A stretch of 11,494 bases of DNA from Coriobacteriales bacterium (GTDB lineage Bacteria; Actinomycetota; Coriobacteriia; Coriobacteriales; JAEZZM01). The notes below the pieces were generated by a model, which saw only the letters and a list, made by a program, of their open reading frames with translations, did not search any database and was not told the origin of the DNA. Positions 4,785 through 11,494 of this stretch are shown here, in pieces. Location of the stretch: contig JASBYZ010000043.1 of assembly GCA_029983705.1 (NCBI GenBank), positions 1-11,494 on the forward strand. The letters run 5' to 3'. Each line of letters opens with the position of its first letter. Position 1 is the stretch's first letter. Both the position numbers and the translations under genes were made by a program.

Positions 4785-6032
4785 GTGAATAAACATCAAA
4801 TCGTAATTGCAGGAGCAGGATATGGCGGAGTTGTGGCAGCTCACTACCTCACCAAAAATAAGCTTCCTGAAGATAGGTATGAAGTGGTGTTAATTAACCC
4901 AGAGCCTTGGCAGGATTCTCGCTCTGAGCTTGATTTGATAATAGATCACAGAACTAACTCTGACTTTACAAGAATTCCTCTTACCAATATCTTTCGTGAA
5001 AAAGAAGTGCGCCTTATTTATGGTCGCATGACTGAGATCGATAAGGACAATAAAGAGATAGAAGTTGAGCTCACCAAAGGTGGTGAGCGCTTTAAGCTTC
5101 CGTACAGTGAGCTTGTAATTGCAACAGGCGCTGAGGCCTCTTACCCACCTGTACCTGGTCTAAAAGAGCATGCGCTTACATTTTGGACTACGGATGATGC
5201 AGAAGAATTTAGAGCAAAGCTTGAAGAGCGATTTAGTGAGGCAAGCCAGACTGAACAAGATAGTGTGCGAGAAGAGCTCTTAACCATTACAGTTGTTGGA
5301 GCAGGAGCTAGTGGTGTTGAGGCAGTTGGCCCTCTTGTTGAGTCAGTAAAATCCCTTGCATCTCAAATGAATATTAATCCAGATGAGATTACCATCAACT
5401 TAGTTGACGGAATTGATCACGTGCTCATGGATCTACCAGATAACATGCGCAAACAAGCTGATGAATACCTCAAGTCTTTGGGAGTTAACCTCTACCTTGG
5501 CTCTTTTGTTGATAGAGTTGAAGAAGACGAGCTCACTTTAAAGTCTGGTCAAAAAATTCGTTATGGCCTTTTAATGTTTGCAGGTGGTGCCAAGCCTTCA
5601 AAACAAACGAATTCCTGGGGTTTTGAGCGTGACCGCTTTAACCGCATAATCACCACAGCAGATTTACTGGTAGATGGTGAGGTAAACATTTGGGCTCTTG
5701 GCGATGTGGCTGCTGTTAAGGGTGAGGGTGTTGACTCATACCCAATGCTTGCACAACATGCGATGCGCCAAGGAAGCCTTGTAGCTAAAAACATCCTCAA
5801 AAAACTGAGTGGAGATCCAAAGCTAGAAGACTATGACGGAAAGTCTCATGGTCAGTTTGTGTCTATTGGTAATAACTTCGCGCTTGGCTGGGCACTTAAA
5901 GACTCAATCCAGCTTGATGGAAAACTTGGCTCTCTCATGAAGCATATGATTTATGCAATGTATTGGAATGAGGCAGGTGGACCAAGGCTGGTACTTGATC
6001 GTCTTAAGAAACTTAGACGCATTAGAAAATAG
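4785..6032 (+). CDS. FAD-dependent NAD(P)H oxidoreductase, NDH-2-like
   Basis: A 415-aa pyridine nucleotide-disulfide oxidoreductase family flavoprotein, most like type II NADH dehydrogenase (NDH-2), which passes electrons from NADH to quinone at the inner membrane face without pumping protons. The N-terminal FAD Rossmann motif is VIAGAGYGG (about 8-16), a central NAD motif VVGAGASGVEA lies near 170-180, and the FAD-closing motif IWALGDVAAV lies near 302-311. The C-terminal 50 residues (GKLGSLMKHMIYAMYW, then RLVLDRLKKLRRIRK) are amphipathic and basic, as in the membrane-binding tail of NDH-2. The start is the GTG with a strong Shine-Dalgarno, which places the FAD motif right at the N-terminus as usual. 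Soluble NADH oxidase or ferredoxin/rubredoxin reductase roles cannot be ruled out. Confidence 0.85.
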   Translation: MNKHQIVIAGAGYGGVVAAHYLTKNKLPEDRYEVVLINPEPWQDSRSELDLIIDHRTNSDFTRIPLTNIFREKEVRLIYGRMTEIDKDNKEIEVELTKGGERFKLPYSELVIATGAEASYPPVPGLKEHALTFWTTDDAEEFRAKLEERFSEASQTEQDSVREELLTITVVGAGASGVEAVGPLVESVKSLASQMNINPDEITINLVDGIDHVLMDLPDNMRKQADEYLKSLGVNLYLGSFVDRVEEDELTLKSGQKIRYGLLMFAGGAKPSKQTNSWGFERDRFNRIITTADLLVDGEVNIWALGDVAAVKGEGVDSYPMLAQHAMRQGSLVAKNILKKLSGDPKLEDYDGKSHGQFVSIGNNFALGWALKDSIQLDGKLGSLMKHMIYAMYWNEAGGPRLVLDRLKKLRRIRK

Positions 6033-6089
6033 CCTTCTTACGAGCGATTATCATAAAACAGAATATATATAAGATAAAATAACCTATTT

Positions 6090-6120
6090 ATAGAATACGG
6101 CTTCCAATCACTTATTCTAT
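6090..6120. repeat. 8-bp inverted repeat upstream of tupA
   Basis: ATAGAATA (6090-6097) and TATTCTAT (6113-6120) are a perfect inverted repeat with 15 nt between, ending at the -35 box of the tupA promoter. There is no T-run, so it is not a terminator. It is a candidate operator for metal-oxyanion control of the tup operon. Confidence 0.4.
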
Positions 6121-6148
6121 TGTTAATATATTCTTATATCCGGATACT
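6120..6148 (+). promoter_or_regulatory. tupABC promoter with palindrome over the -10
   Basis: TTGTTA (6120-6125) and GATACT (6143-6148) are 17 nt apart, each matching consensus at 4 of 6. TATACT at 6149-6154 is an alternative -10. The 10-bp perfect palindrome TATCCGGATA (6137-6146) overlaps the -10, where a repressor would block transcription. tupA starts at 6182 with AGGAG at 6171-6175. Confidence 0.5.
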
Positions 6149-6181
6149 TATACTATTTATCTAACGATATAGGAGTGCTGT

Positions 6182-7135
6182 ATGACTAAGATTAAACAGT
6201 CTCGCCTTATTCTCGCACTGATAGCTTTAATGACCGCATTTGTAATGGCATTATCAGCTTGTGGCGCAAATCCAAGTCAAAATACTGAGCCTGCGGCTAA
6301 TCCAAGTGCTGCTGAGCAAACTGCTCAGCCTCAGGCACAGGATGAGAACAAGGGTGAGAATAAAGAGACAAGTGAAGCAAGTGATAAAAAAGCTGAAGGT
6401 GAAATCATTTTAGCTTCAACCACCTCAACTCAAGATTCAGGACTATTTGACGTTTTAATTCCTGCATTTGAACAAGACCATCCAGGGCTCAAAGTATCTG
6501 TAGTTGCTGTTGGAACTGGACAGGCAATTAAGATGGGCGAGTCTAAAGACGCAGATGCCCTACTTGTTCACGCAAAAGATAGTGAAGAGAAGTTTGTAAA
6601 AGACGGCTTTGGTACTGAGCGTCAAGACGTAATGTATAACGACTTTGTTATTGTTGGCCCTAAAGATGATAGAGCTGGCATTAAGGGAAGTGCCAATGCT
6701 GCAGAAGCCTTTTCTAAGCTTGCAGAAACCAATTCAACTTTTTACTCACGCGGTGATGACTCAGGTACACATAAAAAAGAGATGAAGATCTGGGATAAAT
6801 CAAGCGCTAAGCCAGAGGGTGAATTTTACCAAGTTACTGGTCAAGGTATGGGAGATACACTAAAGATTGCTGATGAAAAGCAGTCATATACCTTTACCGA
6901 TAGAGCAACCTATCTCTCTCTTAAAAAAGAGGGTGCAATAAACTTAGAGATTTGTTATGAGGGCTCAGATGACCTTCTTAACCAATATGGTGTAATTCCA
7001 GTTAAAGATGCAAAAAATCAAGCTGGTGGAGAGGTTTTTGCTGAGTGGATTACCTCTGATAAAGGTCAACAAGTAATTAAAGAGTACGGTGTAAAAGAGT
7101 ATGGTCAGCCACTCTTTTTCCCAAATGCTAAGTAA
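6182..7135 (+). CDS. tupA: Tungstate-binding lipoprotein of ABC importer
   Basis: Extracytoplasmic solute-binding protein, 317 aa, that captures tungstate for the TupBC transporter. A lipoprotein signal peptide (basic KIKQSR, hydrophobic 9-24) ends in the lipobox LSAC with C27 as the lipidated residue. A low-complexity Asn/Gln/Glu/Lys-rich linker (about 30-72) tethers the domain to the membrane. The binding domain carries the family hallmarks STTSTQDSGLFD (79-90) and YSRGDDSGTHKKE (188-200), which provide the oxyanion ligands in the TupA/WtpA-type family. AGGAG lies 6 nt before the ATG. It is the first gene of an operon with tupB (20 nt on) and tupC. TupA-type sequence separates it from molybdate ModA. 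The requirement for tungsten points to tungsto-enzymes elsewhere in the genome. Confidence 0.92.
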   Translation: MTKIKQSRLILALIALMTAFVMALSACGANPSQNTEPAANPSAAEQTAQPQAQDENKGENKETSEASDKKAEGEIILASTTSTQDSGLFDVLIPAFEQDHPGLKVSVVAVGTGQAIKMGESKDADALLVHAKDSEEKFVKDGFGTERQDVMYNDFVIVGPKDDRAGIKGSANAAEAFSKLAETNSTFYSRGDDSGTHKKEMKIWDKSSAKPEGEFYQVTGQGMGDTLKIADEKQSYTFTDRATYLSLKKEGAINLEICYEGSDDLLNQYGVIPVKDAKNQAGGEVFAEWITSDKGQQVIKEYGVKEYGQPLFFPNAK

Positions 7136-7155
7136 GAAATTTAGAGTATAGATCT

Positions 7156-7884
7156 ATGAACATTCAAGGGTTCCAAATATTTACAGATGGATTTGCAGAA
7201 GCATGTTCACTTCTTTTAGATGGAACCCTTAGTGTTTGGACTATTATACTTGCCTCGCTTAAAGTATCCTCACTTGCGCTTGCAATAGGTCTTGGCATAG
7301 GCATACCGCTTGGTTTTTATCTTGGTTCTAAATTTACCATTCCAAGACGCATCATCTTAATTCTCGCAAATGCGGGTATGGGCATTCCCCCTACAGTTGT
7401 AGGTCTTTTTGTCACCATGCTCTTATCAAGAAAAGGCCCCTTTGGTCCGCTTAATTTGTTATATACGCAAGAAGCTATGGTTATCGCACAAATCTTTATT
7501 GCTACCCCTATGGTTACGGCAATTGCAGCAAGTGCGGTAGCAAGCGTTCCAGATGAGCTGAGACTTCAAGCACGCTCGCTTGGAGCATCAAAACTCCAGG
7601 AGATGGCACTCACACTTAAAGAAGCTCGCATTGGCATATTTGCAGCTATTGCAGCTGGTATGGGCTCCATTATTTCTGAAGTTGGAGCGGTGCAAATGGT
7701 GGGTGGAAATATCTTAGGTAAGACCCAAGTTATGACAACGGCGATTGTGCAGTATACGCGTATGGGAAAGTACGGCTACTCAATTGCCCTAGCTCTGGCC
7801 CTCCTTACCATAGTCCTTATCGTTAATATCTTGCTTACAAAAATGCAGACACACGGTAATGAATCTGATAAAAGAGGTGCTTAA
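7156..7884 (+). CDS. tupB: Tungstate ABC transporter permease
   Basis: Inner-membrane permease of 242 aa, the normal size for TupB, with about five hydrophobic segments (roughly 29-56, 65-90, 107-130, 158-182 and 208-229). The cytoplasmic coupling (EAA-type) loop is clear: DELRLQARSLGASKLQEM (about 133-150). The motif ISEVGAVQMVGGNI (173-186) is the hallmark of the TupB/WtpB permease group. It lies 20 nt after tupA; only a weak AGAG-like Shine-Dalgarno precedes its ATG. Its TAA stop is directly followed, with no gap, by the GTG start of tupC, so translation of the two is probably coupled. It forms the translocation channel for tungstate delivered by TupA. Confidence 0.92.
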   Translation: MNIQGFQIFTDGFAEACSLLLDGTLSVWTIILASLKVSSLALAIGLGIGIPLGFYLGSKFTIPRRIILILANAGMGIPPTVVGLFVTMLLSRKGPFGPLNLLYTQEAMVIAQIFIATPMVTAIAASAVASVPDELRLQARSLGASKLQEMALTLKEARIGIFAAIAAGMGSIISEVGAVQMVGGNILGKTQVMTTAIVQYTRMGKYGYSIALALALLTIVLIVNILLTKMQTHGNESDKRGA

Positions 7885-9003
7885 GTGCCCACTACAAATC
7901 AGGCAATAAATCTTGAGATAAGAGATGTAGATATCGAGCTCGATCAGTTTTCTCTTACAGTTGACTCACTACTTTTACCTAAAGGCACTACAACGGTGCT
8001 CTTGGGCCCTTCAGGTTCAGGAAAATCTACCCTTCTTAATTGCATTGGTATGCTTAAAAATACCTCAAAAGCAAAACTTTTGATTGATAATAAAGAAGTT
8101 TCTGCTAAAGAGGCACACGGCAAGATTGTGGTGATTTTTCAGCGACCTTATCTAATGCAGGGAAGCGTTGAGCAAAATGCTACCTATGGTCTGAAAATTC
8201 AAGGGGTAGCTAGGCAAGAAAGCGCTAAGCGTGTTAAAGAAGTGCTGAACCAGGTAGGTCTTGAAAACTATGAAAAGCGTGACGTGAGAAGTTTAAGTGG
8301 AGGAGAAGCTCAAAGAGTTGCACTTGCACGAGCGCTTGCAGTAAAACCTCAAGCCCTGCTCTTAGATGAGCCTCTTGCATCACTGGACCCGCTTTTAAAA
8401 CGCCAGATTGCCACAGAGTTTGGCCAGATTTTATCGGCAAGTTCTACGACTGCTCTCTATGTTACCCACGATTTTAATGAGGCATTAATCGTTGCGGACT
8501 ATATAGCAGTTATTATTGACGGAGAAATCAAGGCATACGGAGAGGCTCGTAAAACTGTAAGTGTTTGTAGCTCTGAAGAAGTATGCAAATTTTTAAATAT
8601 TCCTAGAGCTATTCCTGGATGCATATGTGCTCATGCAAACTCGGAGACTTGGATTGAGGTAGAAGGATTAGGCACACAGATAAAGTTTTTAGCTGACTCA
8701 AAAGTCAGAGCAAAACAAAAAGTATATTTTTCTGTGAGGCCAGAAGATGTCCATGTTATTAAAGAAGAACATGCGGCACTATATGATAATTGTGTTAAAG
8801 CTCAGCTTTGCTCCATGGTATCTACGGGAGAGATGAGCCAGCTTAGTTTTACTCTAGAAGATAGCTCGTATGAGCTTTTTGCACGTATAAGCTATTCAGA
8901 GGCACAGATTATAAAGCCAGAATTATATAAAACTTATTTAATTGCTTTTAATTCAGAGGCAGTCTGTGTAGATTATTTAGAGACGTCTTGCATATCTGTT
9001 TAA
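7885..9003 (+). CDS. tupC: Tungstate ABC transporter ATPase with TOBE-like C-terminus
   Basis: ATP-binding subunit that powers TupB. All ABC ATPase motifs are intact: Walker A GPSGSGKST (41-49), Q-loop IFQRPYLM (Q86), signature LSGGEAQR (137-144), Walker B LLLDEP (158-163) and H-loop VTHD (H195). At 372 aa it is longer than compact TupC proteins of about 200-240 aa. Residues about 240-372 look like a TOBE/regulatory domain (FSVRPEDVHVI, 282-292), as in ModC, which can bind oxyanion and feed back on transport. The GTG start abuts the tupB stop and has AAAGAGG 7-14 nt upstream. The C-terminal part has several cysteines (C228, C234, C246, C248, C303, C309, C361 and C369), which is unusual but unproven in meaning. 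A sulfate, molybdate or iron ATPase is excluded mainly by context. Confidence 0.88.
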   Translation: MPTTNQAINLEIRDVDIELDQFSLTVDSLLLPKGTTTVLLGPSGSGKSTLLNCIGMLKNTSKAKLLIDNKEVSAKEAHGKIVVIFQRPYLMQGSVEQNATYGLKIQGVARQESAKRVKEVLNQVGLENYEKRDVRSLSGGEAQRVALARALAVKPQALLLDEPLASLDPLLKRQIATEFGQILSASSTTALYVTHDFNEALIVADYIAVIIDGEIKAYGEARKTVSVCSSEEVCKFLNIPRAIPGCICAHANSETWIEVEGLGTQIKFLADSKVRAKQKVYFSVRPEDVHVIKEEHAALYDNCVKAQLCSMVSTGEMSQLSFTLEDSSYELFARISYSEAQIIKPELYKTYLIAFNSEAVCVDYLETSCISV

Positions 9004-9058
9004 AGTAATGGATAATATCAATTCGCAGTTCAAAAGAGACTGTAGAAATTAGTTATAG

Positions 9059-9134
9059 GTCCCCATCGTCTAGAGGCCTAGGACACCGCCCTTTCACGGC
9101 GGCAACACGGGTTCAAATCCCGTTGGGGATACCA
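9059..9134 (+). tRNA. tRNA-Glu (anticodon TTC)
   Basis: A complete 76-nt cloverleaf. Acceptor GTCCCCA/TGGGGAT (G1-U72 is a wobble pair), D-arm within TCTAGAGGCCTAGGA, anticodon stem CCGCC/GGCGG (9086-9090/9098-9102) with loop CTTTCAC and anticodon TTC (9093-9095), four-nt variable loop, T-arm ACGGG-TTCAAAT-CCCGT, discriminator A and encoded CCA. It reads GAA/GAG codons and would also supply glutamyl-tRNA for tetrapyrrole synthesis if that route exists. Confidence 0.95.
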
Positions 9135-9162
9135 CTTCTTCTGACTAATCCTTATTATATAG

Positions 9163-9238
9163 GCCCCCATCGTCTAGCGGCCAAGGACGTCAGCCCTTCA
9201 GGTTGAAAACGGAGATTCGAATTCTTCTGGGGGCACCA
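9163..9238 (+). tRNA. Atypical tRNA-Glu-like gene (TTC, C33)
   Basis: A second 76-nt cloverleaf 28 nt after the first. The acceptor GCCCCCA/TGGGGGC is perfect, with discriminator A and encoded CCA, and the 5' 26 nt are nearly the same as the first gene. The 3' two thirds differ. Anticodon stem TCAGC/GTTGA (one G-T pair), loop CCTTCAG with TTC at 9197-9199, and T-arm GGAGA-TTCGAAT-TCTTC with a G-T pair. Position 33 is C (9196), where U is almost universal, and positions 32 and 38 can pair, shrinking the loop to five. It may be a diverged duplicate, a pseudo-tRNA or a specialised tRNA. Confidence 0.75.
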
Positions 9239-9290
9239 ATTCACTAAAATTCATCAAGCTTATAACGGTCATTTAAGCTTAAGTTATTAG

Positions 9291-9299
9291 TGTTAAAAT
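9291..9299 (+). promoter_or_regulatory. Extended -10 promoter of the flavodoxin-kdpD operon
   Basis: TG-T-TAAAAT is an extended -10 (TG motif 9291-9292; hexamer 9294-9299, 5 of 6 matches), 49 nt before the ATG at 9348. No strong -35 is needed with an extended -10, and none is seen. A palindrome TTAAGCTTAA (9273-9282) covers the -35 zone. Confidence 0.5.
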
Positions 9300-9347
9300 G
9301 TACTGTACGATATTTTCACGCCAACTTAAAAAAGGGGTAAAAGTAGC

Positions 9348-9863
9348 ATGGCTTTAAAAAAAATTCTTATTGCATATGTGAGTGCCTCTGGTGCTACAGA
9401 CGGTATCGCCCATCGTATAGCGGCTGATTGCATTGCGTATGGAGCAAAGCCAAGCCTTCTTGATATATCAAAAAATCCGCAAGTAAAAAACTATGATGCT
9501 GTTATTTTTGGTAGCGGCATTCGTATTGGAAAATGGCATAAAGAAGGTATGGACTGGCTTTTAAGTCAAAAAGATTATCTAGTAAGCACACCTTTTGCAG
9601 TTTATTCTGTTGGTCTTAAACCTGCTACAGATGATCCAAATCAGCATAAACAGGCACTAAGTGAGCTTCAAACAAATGTAGACCAGCTAGCTCCTGCAAA
9701 GCCTCTTGCTCAAACCGTATTTGCAGGTTGGAAAAATCCCGAGGGTTTTTCAAAAATGGAATCACTTCAACTAAAAATGTATCCAATTGATTATGGAGAC
9801 TACCGCGACTGGAATGTAATAGACCGCTGGGTAAAAGAAATCGCGCCTAAGCTATTTGCTTAG
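9348..9863 (+). CDS. HemG-like flavodoxin-domain protein, 171 aa
   Basis: A flavodoxin-fold FMN protein of the group that includes menaquinone-dependent protoporphyrinogen oxidase HemG. The FMN phosphate loop is VSASGATDGIAHRIA (about 11-25), which replaces the usual T/S-x-T-G-x-T. YDAVIFGSGIRIGKWH (49-64) and the C-terminal GDYRDWNVIDRWVKEIA (150-166) match the HemG/Flavodoxin_5 layout. No membrane segment is present. The length is typical for HemG. AGGGG lies 10 nt before the ATG, and an extended -10 promoter is upstream. The stop is 15 nt before the KdpD-like gene, so the two are probably one operon. An actual role in haem synthesis is doubtful without other heme genes nearby; general FMN electron transfer is the alternative. 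Confidence 0.82.
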   Translation: MALKKILIAYVSASGATDGIAHRIAADCIAYGAKPSLLDISKNPQVKNYDAVIFGSGIRIGKWHKEGMDWLLSQKDYLVSTPFAVYSVGLKPATDDPNQHKQALSELQTNVDQLAPAKPLAQTVFAGWKNPEGFSKMESLQLKMYPIDYGDYRDWNVIDRWVKEIAPKLFA

Positions 9864-9878
9864 TTACAATAGGAAGCT

Positions 9879-11494
9879 ATGAATAACTCCACTCTCATAC
9901 AAGAAAATGAGCATGTAAACTCACAGCAAGGCAGGCTTAAACTCTTCTTTTCCTATAGTCTTGCAACGGGTACTACCTCAAGCATGCTTGATGAGGCCAT
10001 GGAGCTTGAAAACATAGGCAAAAAAGTTGCCTATCTGTCGGTGCTTGAACCAAGTAGTAGTGATGTTTTAGGTGAAGATTATAGTTTTAAGCAGGCACTT
10101 AAAGAGCAGCCAGATATTTTAGTGGTCGATAAGCTCATAGGCAGCTCAGAGCTTGAGGGTCATGAGTATAAGTATCAAGACGTCTTAACTTGTCTAGAAT
10201 CAGGCATTGACGTATATGCGACACTCGAGGTAAAAGAGCTTGCACAAGAATCAGAATTTGTAGAAGAGATTACTGGCCTCAGCCAGGTACTCACGCTTCC
10301 ACAAGATATTTTTTACCGGGCTGATGAACTTGAGTTTATTGATATTGAGCCTAAGGATTTAGCCCTTAGATTAGAAAAGATTAACCAGCCTTATGACTTA
10401 GTTGAGCTTAAAGAATTGAGAACCTTAGCACTTAGGTGTGTGATGGATTTTGCAGCGCAAACTAAGCAAAATAATTCTGATGAGCTTGATAAACTTAAAA
10501 TAAAAAAGATCTTAGTTCCTGTCTTATTTGATGGAAGCGAATATGAGGTTATTAAACGCGCCGCTGCAAGTGCTGCCTCAAGTGATGCAAGCCTGCAGGT
10601 TATCTATGTAAACCCTGAACACAATGTGCTTCCAACTGGTGAAAAATTAAATGAGACAATAGATAAGCTCAAGGAATTTAGTGAAGATAGTGGAGCAGAG
10701 TTTGTCTTACTTCATGGCGACGATAGCCTGGGCCTTATTTCTGATTACGCGCTCTCTCATGATATTACTGATGTATACACAGCAAGACCTGAGATAAGTT
10801 TTGCTCAGCGGCTGCTCTTACCAGTGCACCTAAGACCTTCTCAAAAACTAGAGAAGCTTTTGCCAAATGTAGTCTTTCACATGGTGCCTATTAAGCAGGT
10901 AAGCTCCGACTTTAAAAATGTTTACGCAGGAGCTTACAGCTCTATATTCTCACTGAGTGTTAAAGATTTTTTCTTTACTATACTTACCGTGGTTATAGCG
11001 ACCGGCATTATTATGATGCTCTCTAATTTTGGATTTACCAACACCACCGCGGTACTTATATATGTGCTTGCATCAACCATAATTGCAATTTATACAAAGG
11101 GCTATTTAGCTGGCATTATTGGATCTATACTTTCAATTGTGGCCCTGAGCTACTTCTTTGTTGTCCCATACTATTCTTTTGAGGTAGACCATAAAGCACA
11201 CTACTTTACCTTTGTAATTCTGTTGATAGTAGCCCTTGTTATTACAACGCTTTCATCTCGCATGAGAAGAAGTACTGAGCGATCAAAGTTTAGAGAGCAG
11301 CACACCCAAGTGCTCTATGAGCTTAATAAGGCTATGCTTTCATCGCGCGGAATAAATGAGGTAGTGTCGAGCACCCTTAATACTGTCACCAAGATATTTG
11401 GTAAGGCTGCAGTGTTTTATACCACAAAGCCACTTGCTAAAGTTGAACCAAAGGCAAAGCCCGCACCAGATGACGTAAACATTAAACTCTTCTC
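9879..11494 (+). CDS. KdpD-family sensor kinase with degenerate KdpD domain (partial)
   Basis: The first 538 residues of a membrane sensor histidine kinase; the kinase part is cut off by the window end. Order: KdpD-type domain (about 19-190), universal stress protein-like domain (207-337), four-helix membrane domain DUF4118 (about 357-462), then the start of a GAF-type domain (from about 475). In canonical KdpD this protein senses K+ limitation and drives kdpFABC through KdpE. Here the P-loop reads FFSYSLATGTTSS (23-35), so the GxGKT lysine is T32, and the Walker B-like DELAHTN becomes DKLIGSS (84-90). The ITGL and DVYATLEV segments remain, so homology is clear. AGGA lies just upstream of the ATG. 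No kdpFABC or kdpE is visible. It may sense something other than K+, or ATP control may be lost. Confidence 0.88.
   Translation, partial: MNNSTLIQENEHVNSQQGRLKLFFSYSLATGTTSSMLDEAMELENIGKKVAYLSVLEPSSSDVLGEDYSFKQALKEQPDILVVDKLIGSSELEGHEYKYQDVLTCLESGIDVYATLEVKELAQESEFVEEITGLSQVLTLPQDIFYRADELEFIDIEPKDLALRLEKINQPYDLVELKELRTLALRCVMDFAAQTKQNNSDELDKLKIKKILVPVLFDGSEYEVIKRAAASAASSDASLQVIYVNPEHNVLPTGEKLNETIDKLKEFSEDSGAEFVLLHGDDSLGLISDYALSHDITDVYTARPEISFAQRLLLPVHLRPSQKLEKLLPNVVFHMVPIKQVSSDFKNVYAGAYSSIFSLSVKDFFFTILTVVIATGIIMMLSNFGFTNTTAVLIYVLASTIIAIYTKGYLAGIIGSILSIVALSYFFVVPYYSFEVDHKAHYFTFVILLIVALVITTLSSRMRRSTERSKFREQHTQVLYELNKAMLSSRGINEVVSSTLNTVTKIFGKAAVFYTTKPLAKVEPKAKPAPDDVNIKLF

Larger units (their letters stand above)
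9004..9347. other. 344-nt region with two tRNA genes and no protein gene
   Basis: It holds the two tRNA-Glu genes (9059-9238), a short leader on each side, and the flavodoxin promoter near 9291-9299. No terminator hairpin with a T-run is visible after tupC or after the tRNAs. Confidence 0.7.

Noticed and set aside
5561..5800. Minus-strand frame of about 79 codons inside the NDH-2-like gene
   Set aside because: It is antisense to clear conserved FAD-binding motifs and has no ribosome binding site or recognisable product.
8234..8440. Minus-strand frame of about 68 codons inside tupC
   Set aside because: It is opposite the ABC signature and Walker B coding sequence and has no independent support.
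9945..9990. Canonical K+-sensing KdpD
   Set aside because: The P-loop and Walker B residues are substituted and no kdp genes are seen, so only family membership is claimed.

Overview
The window looks like a low-to-mid GC bacterial chromosome carrying the right-hand end of an integrated mobile element. The genes (CCA-encoding tRNA-Glu genes, a tungstate TupABC importer, a KdpD-type sensor, several GTG/TTG starts and a RelB-like sequence style I associate with Coriobacteriia) suggest a host-associated anaerobe, possibly Atopobiaceae (Atopobium/Lancefieldella-like). That assignment is inference from protein style, not from a search.

Region 1 (1 to about 1883) reads as the right end of the element. 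A four-gene leftward operon (175-aa phage-like protein, excisionase-type HTH protein, 96-aa and 80-aa unknown proteins; 1589 to 283) is driven by a near-consensus TTGACA-N17-TATACT promoter whose -35 box is flanked by 9-bp direct repeats. To its left, 1-282 has no convincing gene but is rich in palindromes and holds a candidate small structured RNA with its own promoter and U-run terminator (124-214). To its right, an AT-rich 270-nt stretch holds 10-bp tandem repeats and ends in a 28-nt copy of a tRNA 3' end including CCA, with no tRNA body upstream. This is the usual signature of a tyrosine-recombinase attachment site. No integrase lies in the window, so the rest of the element should be to the left.

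Region 2 (1975-6032) is probably host chromosome. It holds a 499-aa Fic-fold protein on the minus strand whose catalytic motif is destroyed and whose C-terminus looks like a RelB/DinJ antitoxin. A small NIF3/YqfO-like protein is divergent from it. A DODA-type extradiol dioxygenase overlaps the NIF3-like gene tail to tail by 36 nt. An NDH-2-like FAD/NAD(P) oxidoreductase follows on the plus strand.

Region 3 (6090-9003) is a tungstate import operon: lipoprotein TupA, permease TupB and ATPase TupC with a TOBE-like extension, behind a promoter overlapped by palindromes. Tungstate would serve tungsto- or molybdoenzymes encoded elsewhere.

Region 4 (9059-9238) holds two tandem tRNA-Glu genes. The first is normal; the second has an abnormal anticodon loop (C33 in place of U33).

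Region 5 (about 9291-11494) holds a HemG/flavodoxin-like gene, followed 15 nt later by a KdpD-family sensor that runs off the window. The KdpD-type domain of this sensor has lost its P-loop lysine and Walker B glutamate, so it is unlikely to be a standard KdpD.
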